Shown here: piece by piece, positions 7,980-16,682 of the stretch
Position numbering within the stretch: position 1 is the stretch's first letter
How the letters are laid out: every line of letters begins with the position of its first letter
DNA from: Bdellovibrio sp.
GTDB taxonomy: Bacteria > Myxococcota > SpSt-1050
Length of the DNA: 64,000 bases
Assembly (NCBI GenBank): GCA_020725805.1
Contig: DYEF01000046.1
Span: 39,421 to 103,420 of the forward strand
Direction: 5' to 3'
The notes under the pieces: model-generated
What the model was told of the DNA's origin: nothing
Database searches by the model: none
The model's input: the letters and a program-made list of their open reading frames with translations, nothing else
Program-made: the position numbers and the translations under genes

Positions 7980-9495
7980 ACCATTTTGGCTTGTAGAGGA
8001 GGTGGTAGTTCTTCGGGTCGAGCGGATTGAGTCTCATGTAGAGATTTCTAAGACCTACCTTTGAAGCCACAAGGAGCCACCAGATATACATATTTCTCTT
8101 GTATCTGTATTTTGAGGTAAGCCCTTTTACTATCCAGTCAAGCTGCAGGTATTCGGATGTTATTTCAGCCGTTATGTCGAGTATCTCCTCTCTTGTAAGA
8201 TACTCTGAATCCATAACGGGTGTACTCCAGTCGAATTCGTCGAAGGATATCTCTTTTAGCCAGCCGTTGGTAATAGCCTCGTCGTACATAACTGTCCCGG
8301 GCACAGGTGTCAGAGGATGGAATGCCGGAAAGTCGAGTCCGAGCCCCTTTGCATATTCTCCGAGTTTTTTCAGAGACTCCCGGCTCTCTTTTCGGTGCCC
8401 CACAATGAAAGTGCCCTGCAGGAAGACCTGAGGGTATTTCCGTCTGAAAATACTGATTACCTCTTCGGTCACGGACGGTTTGTAGAATTTCTTGTTGAAA
8501 GAGTCCAGTACGTCCTTTTCGACCCGCTCAATCCCGATACATATATGGACGAGACCGGACCTTACCATCTTCTCGAGTATCCCGTTTTTCTCGTCCCTCA
8601 GAAGGCAGTCCGCGCGCATAAAGGCAAACCACCAGACGGGGAGATTCTTTTTAAGAAGGAGTCCGGCGAATCTCTCATTCCATTCAGGGAGCAGATTGAA
8701 CGAATCATCTACGAAGATCATCATTCTTTTGTTGTGAACCCTGTAGAGGTATTCTATCTCTTCGACCGTATATTCCGGACTTTTGGTCCTGAACCGGGGA
8801 ATCAGCTTTATCTTCCCGTTTTCGATTCTGCGCTCGGCGTTATTGACCCAGAAGGCACAGAACGAGCATTTTCCTGTGCAGCCCCTCGAGTGATGGATTG
8901 TGGTCCCGCCGGGGGAGAAGAGATAGTCGGACTTTCCGTAGAGATGCATCGGAAGCATATCGTATGCGGGCAGAGGGAGTGAATCCAGATTCTCAATAAG
9001 AGGTCTGGGCTCCGTCATAATAATTCCGGAATCCCGTCTGAAGGCAATCCCCTTTACCTTCTCCACGTCGCCGGGTTTGTCTCTCAGATAACTGACAAGT
9101 TCCAGAAGAGTCTCTTCCCCCTCGCCAATAACAATATAATCGACGACATTTGAGGAGAGGGTCCACTCAACGGTATTTGCAAAATGGGTCCCGCCGGTAA
9201 TCGTGATGATATCTTTATCTATTCCCTTTGCGAGTTTGAGTACCCTGAGTGCCTCGGATGCATACATCGAGTGATTCTCCCCGACTGCAACAATGTCGGG
9301 CCGGTAGTCTATTATCTCTTTTGCAAGGGATTTATAGCCGATATGGAGCGGAAGGCAGTCGAGTATTTTCGTCTCAATCCCCGCTCTTCTGAGATAAGCC
9401 GCAAGGCAGATTAGGTTCTGCGGGACGAGATAATTATCCTGCTCGTGAATAAAAGGCCAGAAGGCCCTCGGGCCATGTATGAACATTACCTTCAT
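7969..9495 (-). CDS. B12-binding-domain radical SAM enzyme 1
   Basis: 508 residues. Residues 1-140 form a Rossmann-like cobalamin-binding domain: 'GGTHFANTVEW' (101-111) and 'DYIVIGEGEE' (119-128) are its usual landmarks. RGCTGKCSFC holds the cluster ligands Cys206, Cys210 and Cys213 (CX3CX2C). The C-terminus is basic and aromatic (KYRYKRNMYIWW) and lacks the FYLRP tail found in several of the other copies here. Known members of this architecture catalyse C-methylation, ring contraction, cyclisation or C-C coupling. Overlaps its upstream radical SAM neighbour by 4 bases (ATGA) and UbiA by 11, so the three are one operon. Substrate unknown, plausibly an isoprenoid. Confidence 0.9.
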   Translation of the reverse strand: MKVMFIHGPRAFWPFIHEQDNYLVPQNLICLAAYLRRAGIETKILDCLPLHIGYKSLAKEIIDYRPDIVAVGENHSMYASEALRVLKLAKGIDKDIITITGGTHFANTVEWTLSSNVVDYIVIGEGEETLLELVSYLRDKPGDVEKVKGIAFRRDSGIIMTEPRPLIENLDSLPLPAYDMLPMHLYGKSDYLFSPGGTTIHHSRGCTGKCSFCAFWVNNAERRIENGKIKLIPRFRTKSPEYTVEEIEYLYRVHNKRMMIFVDDSFNLLPEWNERFAGLLLKKNLPVWWFAFMRADCLLRDEKNGILEKMVRSGLVHICIGIERVEKDVLDSFNKKFYKPSVTEEVISIFRRKYPQVFLQGTFIVGHRKESRESLKKLGEYAKGLGLDFPAFHPLTPVPGTVMYDEAITNGWLKEISFDEFDWSTPVMDSEYLTREEILDITAEITSEYLQLDWIVKGLTSKYRYKRNMYIWWLLVASKVGLRNLYMRLNPLDPKNYHLLYKPKWYDR

Positions 9496-10898
9496 TTCAG
9501 CATCGCATAGATTCCGTAAAGCAGATTTTTCGGAGTAATGGTCCTGATGACGAAGAGGTGTCTGAAGACCATTTTGAGCCTCAGATAAAATCTCCTTGTT
9601 GCTATTTTCTGAAGATACAATAGTCTCTCGGCGGAGATTCTGTCCGTTGCCAGTGCCATCTTTGAGGGGTCGGGGTTGAAGGTTGTGAAATTCTCCCAGT
9701 CCTTTCTGTTCAGTTTTCCGCCCGATGAGAGCATATCGTATAACTGAGAGCCCGGAAAAGGGACGGTTACTGCAAACTTTGCAAAATCCACATCCGAATC
9801 GATAGCAAATCTGATAGTCTCTTCTATCTCCTCTTCCGACTCGTCCGGGAGTCCTATCATAAAGAGTCCGACAATATGAATCTTCTCCTCGTGCGCTGTC
9901 CGGATTATTTCTCTGGTAAGCTGGAGGTCGAGCCTCTTGTTTATGGAGTTGAGAACCCTCTGACTACCGGATTCTATTCCGAAGAGCAGTCTTCTGGCGC
10001 CGGCACGGTACATCAGGTTCAGAAGTTTTTTATTGAGTCTGTCGGGCCGTGTCTCTGATATCCATACGACCTTTTTATTTATCCCCCTTCTGATTAGTTC
10101 CTCGCAGAAGAGGGTTGTATGTTCTTCCTCGAACGGAAATATCGGGTCGATAAAACCGACCTGCCTTACATTGAATCTTTTATGCAGATATTCGAATTCA
10201 TCTGCGATCGATTCCGGTGACCGCTTTCTGTAGATCTTTCCCATATAGTCAAGGGAACAGTATGTGCATCTGTACGGACATCCCCTCGAGCCGGAGACTG
10301 AGAGCGTAGGTTTTGCGATATCGGCAAAGGGGAGCATTCCGTATGATTTATAGGGAAAGAGTTCCCACGACGGAAACGGAAACGAGTCCAGATTTCTCGG
10401 AGGTTCCCTGTCGCCGGTATTAACTGTAGTACTTCCTTCCCTGAAAGCAATCCCCTTTATCTCCCTCAGAGGTTTTTTGCCTGTTATTGCGCTGATTATC
10501 TCAACAATGCTCTCTTCCGCCTCGCCGTGTGCAATTATATCGGCAAGTCCGCTTCCGAGAAAATCCTCATAAAAGAGACTTGCGTGGATTCCTCCGAGAA
10601 TAATTTTTGTGTCTTTATTCTGTTCCCTGATTATTTTGCACATATTTTCGACAACGGGTGCCGACGGTGTGAGAGTGGTAATGCCGACGATGTCGGGCTG
10701 AAAAAGAAGAAGTCTCTTTTTCAGGTCGTCATACGAGAGTTCCTGCCCGAAATAATCCATTACCTCGACTTCAAGTCCCTCTCTTTTCAGGATAGAGGCA
10801 ATGTAGGCAAGTCCTATACAGGGCATTGCCTGCAGGAGTTTGGAAAATCTTCCAAATCTGTCCTTGACTATTGGCGGATTGATCAGTAGGGCGCGCAC
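9492..10898 (-). CDS. B12-binding-domain radical SAM enzyme 2
   Basis: 468 residues, starting at GTG. The B12-type domain spans 1-145 with LGGIHASLFYEDFL (101-114) and HGEAEES. Cluster cysteines are 207, 211 and 214 (RGCPYRCTYC). The closest relative in this window is the gene ending at 15300: both have CS.D....I.R.RSPE after the cluster, a 'GKLNRKDWENF'-type loop and a FYLR tail. The start codon has only a weak ribosome site of its own and overlaps the stop of a 16-codon upstream ORF by one base, suggesting translational coupling. First long gene of the operon that continues to UbiA. Confidence 0.9.
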   Translation of the reverse strand: MRALLINPPIVKDRFGRFSKLLQAMPCIGLAYIASILKREGLEVEVMDYFGQELSYDDLKKRLLLFQPDIVGITTLTPSAPVVENMCKIIREQNKDTKIILGGIHASLFYEDFLGSGLADIIAHGEAEESIVEIISAITGKKPLREIKGIAFREGSTTVNTGDREPPRNLDSFPFPSWELFPYKSYGMLPFADIAKPTLSVSGSRGCPYRCTYCSLDYMGKIYRKRSPESIADEFEYLHKRFNVRQVGFIDPIFPFEEEHTTLFCEELIRRGINKKVVWISETRPDRLNKKLLNLMYRAGARRLLFGIESGSQRVLNSINKRLDLQLTREIIRTAHEEKIHIVGLFMIGLPDESEEEIEETIRFAIDSDVDFAKFAVTVPFPGSQLYDMLSSGGKLNRKDWENFTTFNPDPSKMALATDRISAERLLYLQKIATRRFYLRLKMVFRHLFVIRTITPKNLLYGIYAMLK

Positions 10899-10948
10899 TA
10901 TTTCTTCGGTCTGATTCCTTTGGGTCTTGGATTCGGTCTCCAGTTCAT
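10898..10948 (-). CDS. 16-residue basic leader peptide upstream of radical SAM enzyme 2
   Basis: An ATG six bases behind a perfect GGAGGT opens a short ORF encoding MNWRPNPRPKGIRPKK. Its TAG stop shares its last base with the GTG start of the radical SAM gene. A sigma-70-like promoter lies just upstream, so this is the first ribosome entry point on the transcript. The peptide has seven Arg/Lys and four Pro in 16 residues. It could simply deliver ribosomes to the poorly initiated GTG, act as a stalling leader, or be a small protein in its own right. Too short for homology; existence is supported by signal strength and placement only. Confidence 0.55.
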   Translation of the reverse strand: MNWRPNPRPKGIRPKK

Positions 10949-10974
10949 TAAAACACCTCCGATTAACAAATTGT

Positions 10975-11003
10975 TATATACCAGTTGCAAATAATATTGT
11001 CAA
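10975..11003 (-). promoter_or_regulatory. Promoter of the leader-radical SAM-radical SAM-UbiA operon
   Basis: On the minus strand TTGACA, 17 bases and TATATA: a perfect -35 and a good -10. The predicted start lies about 20 bases before the leader ATG, leaving room for its GGAGGT. Confidence 0.65.
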
Positions 11004-11050
11004 TTTTTGTTACTATGACTTGAGGCATTTTTGCCATAAAAAACAAAGTT

Positions 11051-12457
11051 TTATCGCAGGATCTTTCTGAACTGGTTTGCAACAAGGTGAATACCGAATC
11101 TGACCAGAGTGGAAAGGTCTACTTTATAGAAGAGGTTTCTGATGCGCGAAGGTCTGAGATAGAATCTGATGTATCCGAGTGTCTGGAAGTATTCGAGTCT
11201 TGCACGCGGGACGGAGTCCAGTTCGAGGGTATTGCCTACGATTCTTCCGGTAGCCTCATACGATTCGCTTTTCAGTCTGAGTCCTCCGATTCCTCTCTTT
11301 GCCCACTCATATACCTCGGTGCTCGGAAACGGTGCAAGGATTGCGAGATTTATGAAATCCGGGTCTGTTTTCATTATAAAGTCAATTGTCTGTTTTATGG
11401 TCTCCTCGTTTTCGTACGGCAGACCGAGAATGAAATTTGTATCTACCTTTATTCCGGCCTCCTTCGTCCATCTGATCGCCTGTTCGGTCTGTTCGAGTGT
11501 AAATCCCTTTCTGATTCCGTCCAGTATCCTCTGGTTTCCGCATTCGGCACCGTATACAATCGAAAATACGTTTGCCTCTTTCATTGCCCTGAGCATCTCC
11601 TTGTTTACCCTGTCTATTCGTGTGGAGGCAATATATCTTACTTTGTTGAGACCCCTTTTGGCTATCTCGCTGAAAAGGCTGATTGTGTATTCGGGTTCGA
11701 TTGTAAGAGTATCGTCTGCAAAGAATATCTGAGTGGCTTTGTACTCCCTTATGTCCCTTTCTATCTCGTCTGCCACCGACTGAAAGGACCTCGTTCTGAC
11801 ATTGTGGCCCATAGGCTGGTAACAGAAGACGCATCTGTTTGGACACCCCCTTGCGGTAATTACAGGGATTTCAATACCTCTGAAATAGTGTGGTTTGTAT
11901 TTTTCAAACGGGAAGCCTGTAAAATCCGGCATCGGGAATTTGTCTATCTCTGTCTCCAGCTCTCTGGGAGGATTTACACTGATTTCGTCTCCGGTTCTGT
12001 ATGCAAGACCTTTGACCTTCTCCAATTCCGCATTGTTTTTCAGCGAGTTTATCAGTTCCAGAAGTGTATATTCACCTTCTCCGAACACAACGAAGTCAAT
12101 GGATTTGTATCTCCTGAGTGTGTCTTCGGGGAGTGCGCTGGGGTGAGAGCCTCCGACAACCACTTTGATATTCTTGTTTATTTCCTTGATTCTGTCGGCG
12201 AGATAGGCTCCGTCGTCCATCTCGGATGTGCAGTGGATATTTATTCCTGCAATATCAGGAGAAAATTCGTTTATTACATCCCTGAGAGCGCTTAATGGTT
12301 TTCTGTATGCACGGGCGTCGAATATCCTGCTCCCTATACCGCTGTTCTTCATAAATGCGTGCAGGTATGCAATCCCCAGCGGCGGACCCTTCTGGTTCAT
12401 TCCGAGTTCCTTGTCGATTCCGAAAGTGTGATATGGCACAATAAAGAGTATTTTCAT
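11051..12457 (-). CDS. B12-binding-domain radical SAM enzyme 3
   Basis: 468 residues from MKILFIVPYH; an extension of 11 codons upstream is open but unlike the family start. B12-type domain 1-145 with VGGSHPSALPEDTL (101-114) and FGEGEYTLLEL. Cluster cysteines 205, 209 and 212 (RGCPNRCVFC), followed by YQPMG. The C-terminus has the IRFYLRPSRI tail shared with several copies in this cluster. It stands alone with its own promoter, separated by about 100 bases from the leader ORF downstream. Same general chemistry as its neighbours (radical methylation or rearrangement with cobalamin); substrate unknown. Confidence 0.9.
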   Translation of the reverse strand: MKILFIVPYHTFGIDKELGMNQKGPPLGIAYLHAFMKNSGIGSRIFDARAYRKPLSALRDVINEFSPDIAGINIHCTSEMDDGAYLADRIKEINKNIKVVVGGSHPSALPEDTLRRYKSIDFVVFGEGEYTLLELINSLKNNAELEKVKGLAYRTGDEISVNPPRELETEIDKFPMPDFTGFPFEKYKPHYFRGIEIPVITARGCPNRCVFCYQPMGHNVRTRSFQSVADEIERDIREYKATQIFFADDTLTIEPEYTISLFSEIAKRGLNKVRYIASTRIDRVNKEMLRAMKEANVFSIVYGAECGNQRILDGIRKGFTLEQTEQAIRWTKEAGIKVDTNFILGLPYENEETIKQTIDFIMKTDPDFINLAILAPFPSTEVYEWAKRGIGGLRLKSESYEATGRIVGNTLELDSVPRARLEYFQTLGYIRFYLRPSRIRNLFYKVDLSTLVRFGIHLVANQFRKILR

Positions 12458-12477
12458 ACAATACCTTTGCTTTTCAT

Positions 12478-12506
12478 AATATAATGTCAAACACAGACAA
12501 AAACAA
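12478..12506 (-). promoter_or_regulatory. Possible promoter of radical SAM enzyme 3
   Basis: On the minus strand TTGTTT, 17 bases and TATATT. The predicted start is about 14 bases before the ATG at 12457, which agrees with the shorter start. Confidence 0.42.
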
Positions 12507-12628
12507 CATTAAATATTGAATAACATATCCTAAATTCAAATCACAGGAGTGGCAGCTTTTCTTTGTTATAACTGAGAATGCGGATGTCCGGTACCTGTGC
12601 CGAAGTCAATCCCGACGATAGAATTTGC

Positions 12629-12657
12629 TTTACACAAAGTGGTTTGCCATATATCAT
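12629..12657 (+). promoter_or_regulatory. Promoter of the PATAN/DUF4388-like gene
   Basis: TTTACA, 17 bases and TATCAT, ending 29 bases before the GTG start at 12687, which has AAGGAGGT in between. One of the better-formed plus-strand promoters in the window. Confidence 0.5.
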
Positions 12658-12686
12658 TTTGCTATTCTGATTAAGGAGGTTTTGCC

Positions 12687-13742
12687 GTGCCAAATCCGGA
12701 GTTTGTCAATCAGGAAGAACTCTTGAATTCCATTCTGCACATAAGCCCCCGTGTCAACTGGGATACACTGAGACTCAACGAAATCGAGGCATTCATTCTC
12801 TCGCGTGCAACAGGTGTTCTGACGATAAAGGAAATCATTGAGCAGACGAGTATCGATGTCAGGCAGGCTGTCTCGATAATCAATGACTATCTTGCAAAAG
12901 GAATTCTTCTGATTGAGAAGAAGCAGCAGATGGGCAGTGCCGACTTTTCACTCTCCGGGCTCAAGAGGGCGGAGCAGAAGGTTACACTGAAGAAGGTGCA
13001 GGAAATCAAGTCTTTCGAGAACTTCGAGATAAAATTTCCGTTCGGAGAGATTTCGGAGTATCATTTTCCCAAGATTCTTTTATACGCCGTTTATTCGAAA
13101 CTGACCGGGAAGATAGAGGTCGAGAGCGGACAGAAGATGAGAATCATAGGATTCGACAACGGAATGGTCTGTGAGGTCAGAAGTATTCCGATTATCCTCG
13201 AGGAGTGTCTCGGAAGAATAATGCTTACGAGGGGAGAGATAACATACGAACAGTATCAGGAGAGTCTGAAACTTATGGCAAGGTCCCACAAGCGGCAGGG
13301 CGAGATTCTCGTGCAGATGAAGGCTGCCACAGAAAAGGGTATCGAGAATGCCTTAAGACTTCAGTCCGAGATAAAGATTACAGACCTTTTTGGCTGGGAG
13401 ACCGGCGAATACAGGATAAAGCCGGGTGTAAAAATCAACAGGGCGTTTACCGGCGGGATTGACCTTGTTGCGGTGGTATTTTCGGGTGTGAAGGAGAAGA
13501 GTTCACTCGAAAGAATCAGAAAAGAGATCAAGAGTGTGCAGCTTCTGGGTTATGAGTTTTCGAATGCCACGCTCTGTGAACACCTGAAAAAGATTGTCAA
13601 GGGTCCGGATGCCGGTGTCATCGCTCAGGTCGAAAAGAACAAGAGCGGTCAGGTCAACGACCTTCTGTCAGATAAATCGGCAGGGGCATATATGATGGTT
13701 TATATCTGCCTTCTTCTGGGAATAATCAGAATAAAGAGATAG
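12687..13742 (+). CDS. PATAN/DUF4388-like regulatory protein
   Basis: 351 residues, GTG start six bases after AAGGAGGT. Residues about 8-75 resemble a small winged-helix-like module (ILSRATGVLTIKEIIEQT). Residues about 110-260 look like DUF4388 (PATAN): 'ILLYAVYSKLTGKIEVESG', then 'IGFDNGMVCEVRS', then a helical part with LGRIMLTRGEITYEQY and RQGEILVQM. Such domains occur in myxobacterial and deltaproteobacterial signalling proteins, often beside receiver domains. No receiver domain is present. A second gene, encoding a membrane/propeller protein, begins 6 bases after the stop, so the two form an operon. A regulatory or sensory role is inferred from family only. Confidence 0.65.
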   Translation: MPNPEFVNQEELLNSILHISPRVNWDTLRLNEIEAFILSRATGVLTIKEIIEQTSIDVRQAVSIINDYLAKGILLIEKKQQMGSADFSLSGLKRAEQKVTLKKVQEIKSFENFEIKFPFGEISEYHFPKILLYAVYSKLTGKIEVESGQKMRIIGFDNGMVCEVRSIPIILEECLGRIMLTRGEITYEQYQESLKLMARSHKRQGEILVQMKAATEKGIENALRLQSEIKITDLFGWETGEYRIKPGVKINRAFTGGIDLVAVVFSGVKEKSSLERIRKEIKSVQLLGYEFSNATLCEHLKKIVKGPDAGVIAQVEKNKSGQVNDLLSDKSAGAYMMVYICLLLGIIRIKR

Positions 13743-13748
13743 ATACTG

Positions 13749-15230
13749 ATGTCCGACAGAAAAAAGACCATTCTGATAATTGCAGCAGCAGTTGTCCTTC
13801 TGCCTCTCTTTCTCAAGATCGCAGACTTTACGAGATTTGTGGTTTTTACCACCCGTATTCACGAACTCTTTGCCGGAATTCTGAAATATCTCCTGAAAAA
13901 TTATCTGATTCCTGTTCTGGTCATACTTGTTTCTGCAGTAAGTATTGCTGCCTGTCTTGTTTACAAAATATCGAAACGTAGATTATACAGGGATTTCTGG
14001 TTTATGTCCGGACTTCTCATATTTCTCTTCCAGATCTTTCCTCTGGCACTGCTTAAATCCGTAAAACCCGAATTGCTATATGTTTATCTGGTCTGTTTCG
14101 TATGTCTCTTTATCTTTCTTCTTTTGAGAAGCGTCCCGTTTGATTTTTTAAGGTCGTTTTCATTTTCGGTAATCTTTCTCTTCCCGGTCTTTGCACTCTT
14201 TTTAATGATCGGTTTTAATGCAAGTGCGGCAAGACCCCAAAAGACGATATTAAACGGGGGTCCCGGGCACAACCTTCTGGATGAGAGGTGCGACAGAAAG
14301 AGATTGCTCTCGCAGAAGGAGATAAAACCTGTCTGGCTTGAGGATGCCTGGTTATACGGAGGTGTTGCAACAAGGGACGGAAGGTTTATCTACTTTTCCG
14401 ACAACGGATACGGGATTGTGGGTTTTGAAATCCGGGAGGACGGCACCTATGAAAAACTGCCTTTTGTGAGATATCCCGAAGGTTTTAATGCAGCCCTTTA
14501 CAGCCACAGGCTCTATCTCACACCGGATGAAAAATATCTGTATTATTACGGGGCAAGGAGTGCGGAGTTCGTATTCATAGACAGGGAAAAACTCGAAGTC
14601 TCCTATGTCATTCCTACAAAAAACGGACTGGACGGATTCTCTGCCGCTATGGATACAAAGAGAAATCTTATTTACGGATTCCCCTTTATCGGCAAAGAAG
14701 TCCCTGTACTTTCCTATGAGAACGGCGTTCCGAGACTGATAAAGTGGATTGATTTCTCGCAGATATCGGGGTGGCTTATTCAGGGGGTATATGATGAAAA
14801 AAGGGATTATTTTATTATCTCAACCAGCCAGTGGCTTGTGGTTTATAACGCGTCTTCAATGGGTCTATTAAAATATTTATCCTTGGGCCCTATGGCCAAT
14901 AGATTATTTATGATAGATAAAGATAACCTGCTTTTAACATATTATCACTCCGGATATTTTCAGGTTATCGATTTAAATACATTTAGTTTAAGCACAACTG
15001 ATGCGCCAAAGGGAAAAACAGAAGCAGGATATGATAAAACAAACAATATATTAATGTTTGCCGATCTGGTATTTCCTTATTTATATATTTATAGCCGCGA
15101 TAAATTCCTTTGGAAATCTTTATATACGGGTCCGAAGACAAGAGGGGTTGTACAGACAGGTAAACTTGTCTTTGTTTCCTCCGCCTGCGGTATAGTTAGA
15201 TTGGAACTGAAGGATGTTTTTGCAGACTAA
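13749..15230 (+). CDS. Membrane protein with C-terminal beta-propeller-like domain (paralogue A)
   Basis: 493 residues. About the first 160 residues hold four or five membrane segments. The rest is probably periplasmic and looks like a beta-propeller: repeated short strands with Tyr/Gly/Asp turns (LYGGVATRDGRFIYFSDN, YLTPDEKYLYYYG). The C-terminus 'TGPKTRGVVQTGKLVFVSS' followed by CGIV closely parallels the end of the protein encoded at 20264-21727, which has the same two-part layout. Base composition changes inside this gene: after about 14860 leucine is often TTA and the sequence becomes AT-rich. Function unknown; it lies within the radical SAM cluster. Confidence 0.7.
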   Translation: MSDRKKTILIIAAAVVLLPLFLKIADFTRFVVFTTRIHELFAGILKYLLKNYLIPVLVILVSAVSIAACLVYKISKRRLYRDFWFMSGLLIFLFQIFPLALLKSVKPELLYVYLVCFVCLFIFLLLRSVPFDFLRSFSFSVIFLFPVFALFLMIGFNASAARPQKTILNGGPGHNLLDERCDRKRLLSQKEIKPVWLEDAWLYGGVATRDGRFIYFSDNGYGIVGFEIREDGTYEKLPFVRYPEGFNAALYSHRLYLTPDEKYLYYYGARSAEFVFIDREKLEVSYVIPTKNGLDGFSAAMDTKRNLIYGFPFIGKEVPVLSYENGVPRLIKWIDFSQISGWLIQGVYDEKRDYFIISTSQWLVVYNASSMGLLKYLSLGPMANRLFMIDKDNLLLTYYHSGYFQVIDLNTFSLSTTDAPKGKTEAGYDKTNNILMFADLVFPYLYIYSRDKFLWKSLYTGPKTRGVVQTGKLVFVSSACGIVRLELKDVFAD

Positions 15231-15299
15231 TTTGTCAATCATTAACGGAATTTTATTAATGTTCATTTTGCAATATCGGGATGTTTGGAACTAACAATT

Positions 15300-16679
15300 T
15301 CAGTTGTTTTTAAAGAGTAGTGAAAAAAGAACCTTTTTTATCTGCCTTGGTCTGAGGTAAAACTTTAAATGGGCCAGAAACAAATTCCTGACGAGTTCTT
15401 TACTGCTCTGAAATCTGTTAATATTAACAAGTCCGTCCGGATGTGTAGTGAAAGTAAGATAATTGTTCCAGTCGGGTCGTTTGAGTCTTCCGCTTTTGTA
15501 ATATTCATCGAAGAGAGGAGAGCCTGGCAACGGAACCGTGATCGCAAACTTTGCAAAGTCAAGATTGAGTTCGCAGGCATATTTTATGGTTTTCACAGTG
15601 TCCTCTTTTGTCTCATTAGGCAATCCGATCATAAAAAGCCCCGCTGCTTCTATGCCCTCGTCTTTGATAATCCTGCATGCCTCCTTGCCCTTATTCACAG
15701 ACGTGTTTTTATTGATATCGTTTAGTAATTTGTCTACTCCTGATTCAAAACCAAGGTATATTCTTGCACATCCGGCTTTTTTTACCAGTCTTATCAGGTC
15801 TTTTTCAACATAATCTGTTCTCATTCCGCAGACCCATTTTATTTTTTTATGAATGTTACGGCTTATGAATTTTTCCAGTAGTTCTATAGTGTATTTCTTG
15901 TTTATTCCGAAGTTTGGCTCCAGAAACCATATATGGTCTATTCCAAAGTCTTTTATGAGATATTCAATTTCTTCAATAATGTTTTCTGGCGATCTGTAAC
16001 GAGGTATTCGTGCGTATTTGTCAAAGGAACAGAAGCTGCATTTATAGGGGCAGCCTCTGGCATTGAACATCGGCACGCCTCTTGCGCCCAGTTTCACAAG
16101 GGCATTCATATCGTATTTTAATGGATTAATCAGAGACCAGTCCGTAAATGGAAGTGCGTCGAGGTCCATTGGCGGAATTCCTCTCCGAGTACTTATACAC
16201 TTCCCCTTTTCGAAATATGAAATGGAAAAAAGGGATGCCGGGTTTGATTTGCTTCCGGTTATGTCGATTAATCTAATTATTGTCTCTTCACCTTCTCCGT
16301 GTACAACATAGTCACATAGTCCTTCACATATCCATTTTTCAGCCATAAAGCTCGAATGAAGGTTTCCGGTAATAATTATTGTATTTTTAGATACCTGCCT
16401 CGTTCCGATACATATTTGTTCTGCGATCCGGGCGGCTGGGGTCAAGACGCCGATTGCCAGAAAATCTGGTTGTCTTTTTTTTATTATTTGAATTACCTGA
16501 TTTACGTTTAATTTCTGATATTCCATATCTATTAACTCAACATTGTGCCCCTTATTCTTTACAGCAGAAGCAACATGCAAAAGGCTTATTGGGTGAAAAG
16601 GTTTATAAAAGTATTTAAAAATACCGTATTTTTCTATATCTATTGACGGGTTGATAAAAAGAAAATTACAGCCTGCCAT
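15300..16679 (-). CDS. B12-binding-domain radical SAM enzyme 4
   Basis: 459 residues. B12-type domain 1-145; the usual GG.H motif is ITGNLHSSFMAEKW (104-117), so Asn replaces the second Gly. Cluster cysteines 210, 214 and 217 (RGCPYKCSFC). Resembles enzyme 2 in the post-cluster segment (RYRSPENIIEEIEYL), in the 'GRLKRPDWNNYLTF' loop and in the LKFYLRPRQI tail. Codon use is AT-rich, unlike enzyme 2, fitting acquisition from a different genome. Lies 3 bases after the stop of the next radical SAM gene, so they are co-transcribed. Substrate unknown. Confidence 0.9.
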   Translation of the reverse strand: MAGCNFLFINPSIDIEKYGIFKYFYKPFHPISLLHVASAVKNKGHNVELIDMEYQKLNVNQVIQIIKKRQPDFLAIGVLTPAARIAEQICIGTRQVSKNTIIITGNLHSSFMAEKWICEGLCDYVVHGEGEETIIRLIDITGSKSNPASLFSISYFEKGKCISTRRGIPPMDLDALPFTDWSLINPLKYDMNALVKLGARGVPMFNARGCPYKCSFCSFDKYARIPRYRSPENIIEEIEYLIKDFGIDHIWFLEPNFGINKKYTIELLEKFISRNIHKKIKWVCGMRTDYVEKDLIRLVKKAGCARIYLGFESGVDKLLNDINKNTSVNKGKEACRIIKDEGIEAAGLFMIGLPNETKEDTVKTIKYACELNLDFAKFAITVPLPGSPLFDEYYKSGRLKRPDWNNYLTFTTHPDGLVNINRFQSSKELVRNLFLAHLKFYLRPRQIKKVLFSLLFKNN

Positions 16680-16682
16680 CGT

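Noticed and set aside
11087-12295. A 402-codon open frame on the plus strand, opposite radical SAM enzyme 3
   Set aside because: It is antisense to a gene with a clear domain and motif set; its translation has no coherent hydrophobic or motif pattern and no ribosome site. It comes from the codon bias of the opposite strand.
12457-12477. A seven-codon ORF (MKSKGIV) whose stop overlaps the ATG of radical SAM enzyme 3
   Set aside because: No ribosome site ahead of it; the overlap is expected by chance in a short AT-rich leader.
15231-15299. A CATTAA/TTAATG inverted repeat between convergent stops as a terminator
   Set aside because: A six-pair AT-only stem with a ten-base loop is too weak to support.
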